From UCB2 sp964475735 (GTDB lineage: Bacteria; Chloroflexota; Dehalococcoidia; Tepidiformales; Tepidiformaceae), in contig CAYYYI010000053.1 in the NCBI GenBank assembly GCA_964475735.1, positions 1-16,772 of the forward strand: 16,772 nucleotides of DNA, written 5' to 3'. The translations under genes were made by a program, and so were the position numbers. Under the pieces are notes generated by a model. It saw only the letters and a program-made list of their open reading frames with translations, was not told the origin of the DNA and searched no databases. How positions within the stretch are numbered: the stretch's first letter is position 1; the number at the start of each line of letters is the position of its first letter. This document shows, in pieces, positions 1 through 7,136 of the stretch.

Positions 1-1062
<1,062 letters not shown>

Positions 1063-1083
1063 TATGTGGGGACTCCGGGGGAC

Positions 1084-1104
1084 AAAAACGGGCCTCGCGG
1101 CCCG
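1084..1104 (-). terminator. Terminator-like hairpin in the mutase leader (possible attenuator)
   Basis: On the minus strand a perfect 6-bp stem CGGGCC/GGCCCG closes on a GCGA (GNRA-type) tetraloop and is followed directly by TTTTTG. That is the form of an intrinsic terminator. It lies about 20 bases before the mutase start codon and just after the predicted promoter, with no minus-strand gene upstream that would need terminating. The plus strand has no T run after the hairpin. A leader attenuator is an inference; a structural 5' end is the alternative. Confidence 0.55.
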
Positions 1105-1121
1105 CGGTCAGCTTTGTTGGA

Positions 1122-1151
1122 AGTATAGGCACGGACGGCTGAGGGCGGCAA
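1122..1151 (-). promoter_or_regulatory. Predicted sigma-70-type promoter of the mutase gene
   Basis: Read on the minus strand, TTGCCG (1151-1146) and TATACT (1127-1122) are separated by 18 bases. The -10 is five of six to consensus and the -35 is weaker. Transcription would start near 1115, giving a leader of roughly 50 bases that contains the terminator-like hairpin. Confidence 0.5.
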
Positions 1152-1262
1152 ACTCGGCCGGGCGGTGAACGGGCGCCGCATCTCGCGTGATGGCAGGGGC
1201 CATGATGGGACCTACGACTCTTCCCGATTTGTGTGTGCAGACACGCAACCGCCCCTGTAGCC

Positions 1263-1310
1263 CTTCTCGAAAGCGGTCGATATTCCCGTTGACCGCCGAA
1301 TTGCGAGAAG
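1263..1310 (+). promoter_or_regulatory. Two-part stem-loop before the HD-GYP gene, covering its ribosome binding site
   Basis: Two nested perfect inverted repeats lie just before the 1317 start. The outer pair is CTTCTCG (1263-1269) with CGAGAAG (1304-1310). The inner pair is GCGGTC (1273-1278) with GACCGC (1291-1296), with a 12-base loop between. The right outer arm contains the purine-rich GAGAAG that is the best Shine-Dalgarno candidate, six bases before ATG. Folding would hide the ribosome binding site. This is structure seen by eye; a regulatory role is inferred. Confidence 0.4.
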
Positions 1311-1316
1311 AGGCAG

Positions 1317-2663
1317 ATGGCAGCAAACGCCCAGATTCAGTCGGTGAAGGCCGAACTCCTCGACCCGTCCCTTTACGACGACACGGGACTGGCAGCACTG
1401 CCGCGCCTGAGCCGGGGAACGGTGCTCACGGCGCTTAGCCGGGCTTTCGACCTGGCAGAGGGGCGCCGTCCCGGGCACTCGCAGCGCGTTGCGTTCATCG
1501 GCACTTTCCTTGCGACCGAACTTGGCATGGAGCCTGCTCACGTGGAGGAGGTCTTCTTTGGTTGCCTGCTGCACGACGTGGGGATGGCGGCTTCGGCGCC
1601 GGGGCTACAGGTCGACACCGCCAGGGGCGCGAAGGTGCTCGCAAATTCGGCGCCGGCCGCTGACGTTCTTTCCACGGTAGAAGGTGGCCGCTGGGCCGCA
1701 GTGATCGAAACGCTCCGAGCTCATTGCGAACACGGCGCCCGCGTTGGCCGGAAGCTGGGCCTGGGCGAGACGGTCGCAAAGGCGATCGCCAGCCATCACG
1801 ACTGCTGGGACGGGTCTGGCCTGCCGGGCTCGTTGGCAGGTGACCAGGCGCCGCTGGTGGCCCGCATCGTGGCGCTGGCGGACCGTGTGGAATCGATGAT
1901 TGACGCGGAGGTATCGCCGCTCGCCGTGCGGAGGCGTGGGCCGCAGCTTGTCCGCGAGATGGGCGGCAGCGAGCTTGACCCGGAACTCGCGGGGAAGATG
2001 GCATCCATCGCTGAGCGCGACACGTTCTGGCTGGGCTTCTACGACAACGATCTCGCAGCCACGCTCATGGGGCTCGGCCACGGCGGCGCGATGTCGCGGG
2101 AGGAGCTTTTCGACTTCCTGGGGGTGTTTGCGGACGTGGTTGATGGGCGCAACGGGCGGGAAAGCGGCCGCTCGCGGCGCGTGGCCGACATGGCCCGGCG
2201 TGTGGCCCTCACCTGCGACATGACCGAGCGGCGCGCCGACCTGGTGAAGGTCGCGGCGCTCCTCCAGGACATTGGCACGCTGGGCGTTCCGGCGCACTAC
2301 CTGAGCAAACCCGACATTCTCACCATCGATGAGATGTCCGTGGTGCAGCTGCACCCCGTCTATGCGCGCGACATTGTGAGCGAACTCCCGGGGCTTGGCG
2401 CAGCCGCCTGGTGGGTTGGCTGCCATCACGAGCGCATCGATGGCAAGGGCTACCCGGGCATGCTTGAAGGAGACGAAGTCCCAACCGAGGCCCAGATCAT
2501 CGGCATGTGCGAGGCGTTCGATGCGCTCACGAGTGACCGCCCCTACCGGCGAGCGATGAGCCGCGAGGACGCCATTGAAGTGATGCGCGGACTGGCGGGC
2601 ACGCGCTTCGACCCCTACCTCCTGGCGCGCTTTGAGAGCGTGGCCGGACCGTTCCAGGCTTAA
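1317..2663 (+). CDS. Tandem HD-GYP-domain protein, second domain degenerate
   Basis: This 448-residue soluble protein carries two HD-GYP-type metal-dependent phosphohydrolase domains. HD-GYP enzymes hydrolyse cyclic dinucleotides such as c-di-GMP. Domain 1 (about residues 40-195) keeps GHSQRVA (His54), LHDVG (His86-Asp87) and a His-His motif at 160-161 followed by DGSGLPG, so GYP is replaced by GLP. Domain 2 (about 265-440) keeps the typical LHP (His346) and a His-His at 370-371 followed by DGKGYPG, but the first His of the family is Arg285 and the HD pair is Gln317-Asp318. Domain 1 may therefore be catalytic and domain 2 regulatory or structural; this is inference. No receiver, PAS or membrane segment is visible. 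The ATG follows GAGAAGAGG, and a hairpin lies after the gene. Confidence 0.85.
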   Translation: MAANAQIQSVKAELLDPSLYDDTGLAALPRLSRGTVLTALSRAFDLAEGRRPGHSQRVAFIGTFLATELGMEPAHVEEVFFGCLLHDVGMAASAPGLQVDTARGAKVLANSAPAADVLSTVEGGRWAAVIETLRAHCEHGARVGRKLGLGETVAKAIASHHDCWDGSGLPGSLAGDQAPLVARIVALADRVESMIDAEVSPLAVRRRGPQLVREMGGSELDPELAGKMASIAERDTFWLGFYDNDLAATLMGLGHGGAMSREELFDFLGVFADVVDGRNGRESGRSRRVADMARRVALTCDMTERRADLVKVAALLQDIGTLGVPAHYLSKPDILTIDEMSVVQLHPVYARDIVSELPGLGAAAWWVGCHHERIDGKGYPGMLEGDEVPTEAQIIGMCEAFDALTSDRPYRRAMSREDAIEVMRGLAGTRFDPYLLARFESVAGPFQA

Positions 2664-2705
2664 CGAGGCCGCCCAAGGGCGCCCTCTGCAGGCACCTCCG
2701 CTTCA

Positions 2706-2736
2706 GGAAGGGGCCCCCGGAATGGGGGTCCTTTCC
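2706..2736 (+). terminator. Hairpin after the HD-GYP gene, likely terminator
   Basis: A 13-bp stem (2706-2718 with 2724-2736, three G-U pairs, core CCCCC/GGGGG) closes on a five-base loop. Only a short TTT lies within its 3' arm and no U tract follows, so termination may be weak. It falls between the HD-GYP stop and the promoter of the kinase-like gene. Confidence 0.5.
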
Positions 2737-2776
2737 GTTGGAACCTTCGCTTAACGTGCCGCCGAGGAGTTTCGGC

Positions 2777-2782
2777 TATGAT
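2777..2782 (+). promoter_or_regulatory. Predicted -10 box of the cytidylate kinase-like gene
   Basis: TATGAT is five of six to the -10 consensus and is followed 18 bases later by AGGAGG. No good -35 is seen at normal spacing (TTAACG at 2751 would need a 20-base spacer). Its position downstream of the ATG at 2738 argues against that ATG as the start of the following gene. Confidence 0.4.
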
Positions 2783-2812
2783 CGCGCCGAAACGGCCGCA
2801 AGGAGGCTCGTC

Positions 2813-3448
2813 TTGAACATCCGTGTCGTCACAGTCTCTCGCCAGGTTGGAACGCGGGGCGAAGAGGTAGCGCAACGAGTCGCCGAAGGGCTTGGCTTCC
2901 GGTACATCGACTACCAGGTCATCCAGGCTGCAGCGCGCGAAGCCGGGGTCTCGCCCGAGACGGTAAGCGAAGCCGAGCATTCGCCCTCCCTGCTCACGCG
3001 CATCCTTGAGTCGCTCGCTCGCAACCCGAGCATGCCCGTGGCGGCCTGGGCCGACCCGGTGCCGCTCACCACAAGCCCCCTCTACACGTCCGCCGACTAC
3101 CGGCGATTCATTGAGTCAGTCATCCGCGACCTCGCGAATGAGGGCAACTGTGTGATCGTGGGCCACGCGGGGCAGGTGATCCTTCGCGACAGGCTCGATA
3201 CGCTTCGTGTGCTGATCACCGGATCGCCGGAAGTTCGCACCCGCCGCGTGATGGCGGGGATGAACGTCGACGAGAAGACAGCGTTGAAGACAGTCGAACG
3301 AACCGACACCGAGCGGCTCGACTACTTCAAACGCTTCTACGACACAGGATGGCTCACCGCGTGCACCTACGACCTTTGCATCAACACCGACCGGATCGAA
3401 CCGGACCAGGCCGTGGAAATCATTGTGCAGTCCGCATCGCGGCGGTAG
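2813..3448 (+). CDS. Cytidylate kinase-like family protein
   Basis: This 211-residue P-loop protein matches the cytidylate kinase-like family (AAA_26/Cytidylate_kin2 type), relatives of CMP kinase whose substrate is often unknown. The N-terminal VVTVSRQVGTRGEEVAQRVAE is the family's variant Walker A segment. The middle has NCVIVGHAGQVIL and LRVLITGSPEVRTRR, followed by a conserved DTERLDYFKRFY and a C-terminal YDLCINTDRI. The start is TTG at 2813: a perfect AGGAGG lies six bases upstream (2801-2806), and a TATGAT -10 box lies between this start and the only upstream in-frame ATG (2738). The 3' end overlaps the reading frame of the following lipoprotein. CMP or dCMP phosphorylation is possible but unproven. 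Confidence 0.8.
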   Translation: MNIRVVTVSRQVGTRGEEVAQRVAEGLGFRYIDYQVIQAAAREAGVSPETVSEAEHSPSLLTRILESLARNPSMPVAAWADPVPLTTSPLYTSADYRRFIESVIRDLANEGNCVIVGHAGQVILRDRLDTLRVLITGSPEVRTRRVMAGMNVDEKTALKTVERTDTERLDYFKRFYDTGWLTACTYDLCINTDRIEPDQAVEIIVQSASRR

Positions 3449-4002
3449 CTGCGGCGCTGGCGGCGCTGTTGGCCGTGGCCTGCGGGAATGACTCAGATGG
3501 GGCCACCCCTGGGCAAACGCCGGGCGAGAAGCCTACAACCGCGCCGCTCAGCGCGGCCAACCTGGTCCCGAAGCTCGACGACCTGGGGTACCAGCTGACG
3601 CAGCAGGGCAAGGAACCGGCCATCATCGGAGACGTGGACTCCGCGCTGGCGCTCTACCTGAAGCAGGGCACGGCGAAGTCGGTACAGGTGCGCGTCTACA
3701 TCTTCCCCTCCGAAGGGTTAGCGGAGAAGCAGTGGGCCGCGTATGCGGAGGCATTCCGGAATCCGCCGCCGGACGTCCTGGGCACGGCCTCGAAGAACGT
3801 GGACACGGCCTCGCCGCAGGTGGGTCAACTCCAGAAGTCGTACGTCACGGCCAAACCTGACGGCGCCGGCAACAACGTCTGGACCGACATCTTTCGCAAG
3901 GGCCGGGTAGTGGCGCTGGTCCAGGTTCTGGACAGCGCAAGCGGCGACGGCATGGCGGTTCGCAAGCCGGTCGCGGAGCGCATCTTCGCGGGTGTGCCTT
4001 AA
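3349..4002 (+). CDS. Predicted lipoprotein of unknown function; start uncertain
   Basis: The mature part is clear. A hydrophobic alanine/leucine-rich stretch ends in a lipobox AVAC, with the lipidated cysteine codon at 3481. A Gly/Asp/Thr/Pro-rich linker follows, then about 145 residues of soluble domain that I do not recognise. The N-terminus is unclear. In-frame starts are ATG 3349, GTG 3361 and TTG 3376, all inside the kinase-like gene and none with a good ribosome binding site. They give signal peptides of 35-44 residues with a long polar n-region. No ATG, GTG or TTG lies at the natural position near 3430. Either the gene is translationally coupled with a long signal peptide, or it uses a rare start, or a base is wrong. 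It ends 11 bases before the convergent FMN-protein gene. Confidence 0.65.
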   Translation: MAHRVHLRPLHQHRPDRTGPGRGNHCAVRIAAVAAALAALLAVACGNDSDGATPGQTPGEKPTTAPLSAANLVPKLDDLGYQLTQQGKEPAIIGDVDSALALYLKQGTAKSVQVRVYIFPSEGLAEKQWAAYAEAFRNPPPDVLGTASKNVDTASPQVGQLQKSYVTAKPDGAGNNVWTDIFRKGRVVALVQVLDSASGDGMAVRKPVAERIFAGVP

Positions 4003-4013
4003 GGGCTCGCCGC

Positions 4014-4625
4014 TCAGCCGATTGGACGGGCGCCGAGCATGGCCGTGGCGGTTTCGGCGTCGCTGGGCCCTCCCCGTTCGGCAAGTTGGCGCGCGATCGA
4101 TGCCCGTTTGTTCCGGGGCAGGTTCTGGCCCAGCTTGAACTTGGCTGATACTTGTTCCATGGGGAGGGCCACGACCGCCGTTGTCGCCAGTTGCCTGCGG
4201 TAGCGGGAATCGGTGGCCCGGATGGGGGCGTGGCCACCTTCGGGCTGCAGCTTCTCCATCAGCGCCTGCAGAACGGCGGCCTTCTCCGCATGGTCCTCGA
4301 CGATCCGCACGCACCCGCGCACGACCACGGCGCGGTAGAACTGCGAAGCAGGGCAGGCCAGCTCACTGTTGGTGAAATACGAAGGGACAAGCGACATGGC
4401 TCCGGCCACCATGAGCGCGACCTCCGGGTTGGCCGCCAGGGAGCGCATTTTCTCCCCTTCGGGGGAGCCATGGAAATAGATGACCGGGCCAACGCGGACA
4501 AAGTTCACGGCGACGATGCCCGGCGTCCCCTCCGGGCGCACGAACGAAAGGAAGCCGTGGGTGGCGGCATCGAGTAGTTCCTCGATTGACTGGCGGTCAA
4601 GTTCCTGAAAGTCCTTTCGCCTCAC
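4014..4625 (-). CDS. Pyridoxamine 5'-phosphate oxidase-like FMN-binding split-barrel protein
   Basis: The protein has 203 residues from GTG at 4625. It looks like the Pyridox_ox_2 type of flavin split-barrel proteins: a helix, then the strand THGFLSF, IVAVNFVRVGPVIYFHGSPEGEKMRSL (typical FMN phosphate-binding region), NPEVALMVAG, and a C-terminal VSAKFKLGQN close to the KLSQN motif of the superfamily. Such proteins bind FMN, F420 or heme; the substrate cannot be told. I chose GTG 4625 because GGGGAGG lies nine bases upstream. GTG 4634 is also possible. The longer frame up to 4880 overlaps the divergent regulator gene and reads as low-complexity arginine/serine, so I rejected it. Lying head to head with a MocR regulator, it is a plausible regulatory target. 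Confidence 0.8.
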   Translation of the reverse strand: MRRKDFQELDRQSIEELLDAATHGFLSFVRPEGTPGIVAVNFVRVGPVIYFHGSPEGEKMRSLAANPEVALMVAGAMSLVPSYFTNSELACPASQFYRAVVVRGCVRIVEDHAEKAAVLQALMEKLQPEGGHAPIRATDSRYRRQLATTAVVALPMEQVSAKFKLGQNLPRNKRASIARQLAERGGPSDAETATAMLGARPIG

Positions 4626-4674
4626 CGAAAACACCCTCCCCTGACCGCTCCTGTACCGGCGATGGTAGCGGCGC

Positions 4675-4698
4675 ATTGGCGCCTTCACACCGGCCAAT
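4675..4698. promoter_or_regulatory. Inverted repeat in the divergent MocR/FMN-protein region, candidate operator
   Basis: ATTGGC (4675-4680) and GCCAAT (4693-4698) form a perfect inverted repeat with centres 18 bases apart; GCGC tracts flank both sides. It overlaps the predicted -35 and upstream spacer of the regulator promoter. Binding by the MocR protein itself is an inference. Confidence 0.4.
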
Positions 4699-4713
4699 TC
4701 GCGCTGGTAGAGT
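4684..4713 (+). promoter_or_regulatory. Predicted promoter of the MocR gene, giving a near-leaderless mRNA
   Basis: TTCACA (4684-4689, five of six to consensus) and TAGAGT (4708-4713, four of six) are 18 bases apart. Transcription would begin around 4720, at or just before the TTG start at 4723, so the message would be leaderless or nearly so. Confidence 0.4.
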
Positions 4714-4722
4714 AGAGCCACT

Positions 4723-6201
4723 TTGGAGTTCGTTCTCGACATAGATCGCGACCCGTCGCTCCCGGCGTACCGGCGCCTGGCAGAAGCGATCCGGGAGGGC
4801 ATCCTCGACGGCCGGTTCCGGCCTGGCGACCGCGTGCCACCATCGCGAACGCTCGCGAGCATGCTGAGGCTCGCCCGCAATACCGTCCTCGAGGCGTACG
4901 AACAGCTTGCCGCGGAGGGCTACCTCACTTCCCGGCACGGCTCGGGGACGTTCGTCGCGCCCCATCTCCCGGATGCCGCGTTTCGCGCCGCCTATCCCCT
5001 GGTCCGGACGGACGGATATGGAGCCGGGGCAGGCGCCCGCAGGCTTTCCGCCTTCGGCGAGCGCGTTGTGGGAGGGGAAGTGCCCGGCTATGTGCAGCGG
5101 CAGGATGAGCGCAGCCCGTTCGAGTTCCGCTATGGCACGCCGTCGTTCGAGGAGTTCCCGGTGGACGCCTGGCGCACGCTGACAAAGCGCGTGCTTGACT
5201 ACCCACCCAAGGAGCTGCTGGGCTACGGCCCCACCGAGGGGCTGCCGCGGCTGCGCGAGGCGCTCGCGCGCTACCTGCAGCGGTCACGCGGGGTGCGCTG
5301 CGAAGCGGACGACGTCATCATCGTCAACGGTTCGCAGCAGGCGCTGGACCTTGCCGCGCGGGTGCTCATCGACGCGGGCGACACGGTGGTGATCGAGGAG
5401 CCGTGCTACCAGGGCGCACGGGCGGTGTTCGCGGCCAACGGAGCGAAGCTGGCGCCCGTCCGCTGCGATGAAGAGGGCATCGTCGTGGACGAGCTCCCCG
5501 CGTCCGCGCGCGTGGCGTACGTAACGCCATCGCACCAGTTCCCAACGGGTGCGGTCATGTCCGCGAGCAGGCGGCTCGACCTCCTGCAGTGGGCTGACCG
5601 GGCGGGGGCGGTCATCATCGAGGACGACTACGATAGTGAGTTCCGCTATGAAGGCCGCCCACTGGCGGCCCTCCAGGGCCTGGACCGGAGCGGCGCCGTG
5701 CTCTACACGGGCACGCTATCGAAGGTGCTGCTGCCAGCCCTCCGGCTGGGGTACATGGTGGCCCCGGCGCGCTTCCAGGCCGCCGTGCGTGGCGCGAAGT
5801 GGTTGACCGACCGGCACGTGGCTCTGCTTTACCAGGCGGTGCTGGCGCTCTTCATTGAGGAAGGCCACTTCGAGCGCCATCTCCGCCGGATGCGAAAGGT
5901 GTACCAGCGCCGCCGCGACGCGCTTTTGGAAGCCTTCGCGAGAAACTTCGGCGATCGGGCAGTGGTGATGGGGACAGAAAGCGGCATGCACGTGCTGGTG
6001 CGGCTCGACGGGATCGGCGACACCGAGGCATTCATCGCCAGGGCGCGCACGCAGGGCGTGGGGATCTACTCCGCCCGCGGCTACCACACGCTGGAGCCGC
6101 CGCCAGGAGCCATGTTCCTGATGGGCTACTCGAGCATCGATGAGGTGGGCATTGCGGAGGGCGTGAGAAGGATGGCCGGCATCGCGGGTGAAGGCCGTTA
6201 G
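4723..6201 (+). CDS. MocR/PdxR-family transcriptional regulator (GntR HTH fused to aminotransferase fold)
   Basis: The protein has 492 residues. An N-terminal GntR winged helix (about 10-78) includes DRVPPSRTLASML and LARNTVLEAYEQL. A class I aminotransferase-like domain (about 130-490) includes YGPTEGLPRLREALA, NGSQQALDL, TPSHQFPTG and EDDYDSEFRYEGRP. GTLSKVLLPALRLGY carries Lys334, the residue that binds pyridoxal 5'-phosphate in this family. MocR proteins use PLP or related compounds as effector rather than catalysing transamination. The TTG at 4723 is effectively forced, since an in-frame stop lies just upstream at 4708-4710. It is divergent from a pyridoxamine-oxidase-like gene, as often seen for PdxR-type regulators, with an inverted repeat between. 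Its stop codon overlaps the opposing gene's stop by four bases. Confidence 0.92.
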   Translation: MEFVLDIDRDPSLPAYRRLAEAIREGILDGRFRPGDRVPPSRTLASMLRLARNTVLEAYEQLAAEGYLTSRHGSGTFVAPHLPDAAFRAAYPLVRTDGYGAGAGARRLSAFGERVVGGEVPGYVQRQDERSPFEFRYGTPSFEEFPVDAWRTLTKRVLDYPPKELLGYGPTEGLPRLREALARYLQRSRGVRCEADDVIIVNGSQQALDLAARVLIDAGDTVVIEEPCYQGARAVFAANGAKLAPVRCDEEGIVVDELPASARVAYVTPSHQFPTGAVMSASRRLDLLQWADRAGAVIIEDDYDSEFRYEGRPLAALQGLDRSGAVLYTGTLSKVLLPALRLGYMVAPARFQAAVRGAKWLTDRHVALLYQAVLALFIEEGHFERHLRRMRKVYQRRRDALLEAFARNFGDRAVVMGTESGMHVLVRLDGIGDTEAFIARARTQGVGIYSARGYHTLEPPPGAMFLMGYSSIDEVGIAEGVRRMAGIAGEGR

Positions 6202-7136
6202 CTCTTCTCAAAGGCAACGATGGCGGCCGCAAGCAGCACGCACTGCAGCATCCCGCCGGAAGCAAGCAGCCAGAGGCCTGCTGCACGTTCACGAGCGTGC
6301 AGCAGCACTCCAAGCGCGGTATTGACACCGAGCACGCCCAACCCGAGGTAGACGATGCGCAGCAGTTCGCTCTTGTCGCCCACGCGCACGATGCCGCCCA
6401 GGGCGGGGAAGTTGAGCTGGATCACGTCGGGAAGGCCGGGGTACTGGGAGTAGACGTAGCCGAATAGCACTGCGCCCACCAGGGCGGAAATGGCCGCTGT
6501 GGTGGTTGCCACGCGATCGCGCCAGAAGGGGAGTGCGGCGATGCCCGTGGCGGACGACCGCTGCGGATGTGGTTCCGCCGCCGTGGCAACGCGCGCGCGC
6601 GCCTGGATCTCCTCGGCGAAGGCCGCCTGGTCGAGCACTGTGAGGGCGTACGACTCCTCGGTGGTAACGACGTAAAGGAGCTCTTCGGGGGCGCGGTGGG
6701 TGGAATAGAAGAGCGTGTAGCCAATGCGCTTTACGTCGGCGTGGCCCACATGGCAGCCCCACCAGTTGAGCCCGCGGACACGCGGCTCGTCGAGGGTGCG
6801 CCCGGGGACCATGCGCTGAATGGTATCGATGGGGACGATGACGCGGCGGAACCCCCAGCGAATGGTCAGGGTATTGGCGTCGATTATGTAATCGAGCGAT
6901 GCCAGCGCGTAGGTCCAGTTGGCGAACAGGAGCGCGACCAGGCCCAGCCCCCCGGCGGCGACCCAGGCAAGGAACGTCTTTGTCTCAACTCCCGAGTCCA
7001 GCGCGATGTTCGCCGCGGCTGCCGCAACAACAGCTGCCCAGACCGTGAACGCGCCCCCGGCGATGACACCAAGGGCGCGCGGCGGCCGGAAGGCTACTGC
7101 CTCTATTGCGCGACGGGAACGCGGGCGGGCGTGCAC
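6198..7136 (-). CDS. Multi-pass membrane protein with bacterial PH domain
   Basis: This 312-residue protein has two N-terminal membrane helices (about 21-46 and 55-79). A central bacterial PH-like domain (about 80-180: LDYIIDANTLTIRWGFRRVIVPIDTI and on) follows. The C-terminal membrane part has helices at about 209-232, 260-280 and 286-308. Between the third and fourth helices, LPDVIQLNF followed by GDKSELLRI resembles the DUF1648 signature. The function of such proteins is unknown; some act in envelope homeostasis. The start is GTG 7136 or TTG 7139, both inside the last codons of ilvE, with only a GAGAAG upstream, so translation is probably coupled to ilvE. No later in-frame start precedes the first helix. 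The stop is shared tail to tail with the MocR gene. Confidence 0.75.
   Translation of the reverse strand: MHARPRSRRAIEAVAFRPPRALGVIAGGAFTVWAAVVAAAAANIALDSGVETKTFLAWVAAGGLGLVALLFANWTYALASLDYIIDANTLTIRWGFRRVIVPIDTIQRMVPGRTLDEPRVRGLNWWGCHVGHADVKRIGYTLFYSTHRAPEELLYVVTTEESYALTVLDQAAFAEEIQARARVATAAEPHPQRSSATGIAALPFWRDRVATTTAAISALVGAVLFGYVYSQYPGLPDVIQLNFPALGGIVRVGDKSELLRIVYLGLGVLGVNTALGVLLHARERAAGLWLLASGGMLQCVLLAAAIVAFEKS

Noticed and set aside
1229..1248. Imperfect inverted repeat TTGTGTG/CACGCAA upstream of the HD-GYP gene
   Set aside because: One mismatch, short arms and no clear promoter relation; chance is a sufficient explanation without conservation data.
1605..2429. A 274-codon minus-strand frame
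   Set aside because: It is antisense to the HD-GYP gene, and its composition is that of a reverse shadow.
2738..2812. Extended N-terminus of the kinase-like protein from ATG 2738
   Set aside because: A -10 box and a perfect AGGAGG lie downstream of this ATG and point to TTG 2813; the extra residues do not fit the family N-terminus.
4626..4880. Extended N-terminus of the FMN protein up to 4880
   Set aside because: It would overlap the divergent MocR gene and its promoter, and the added residues are low-complexity Arg/Ser.
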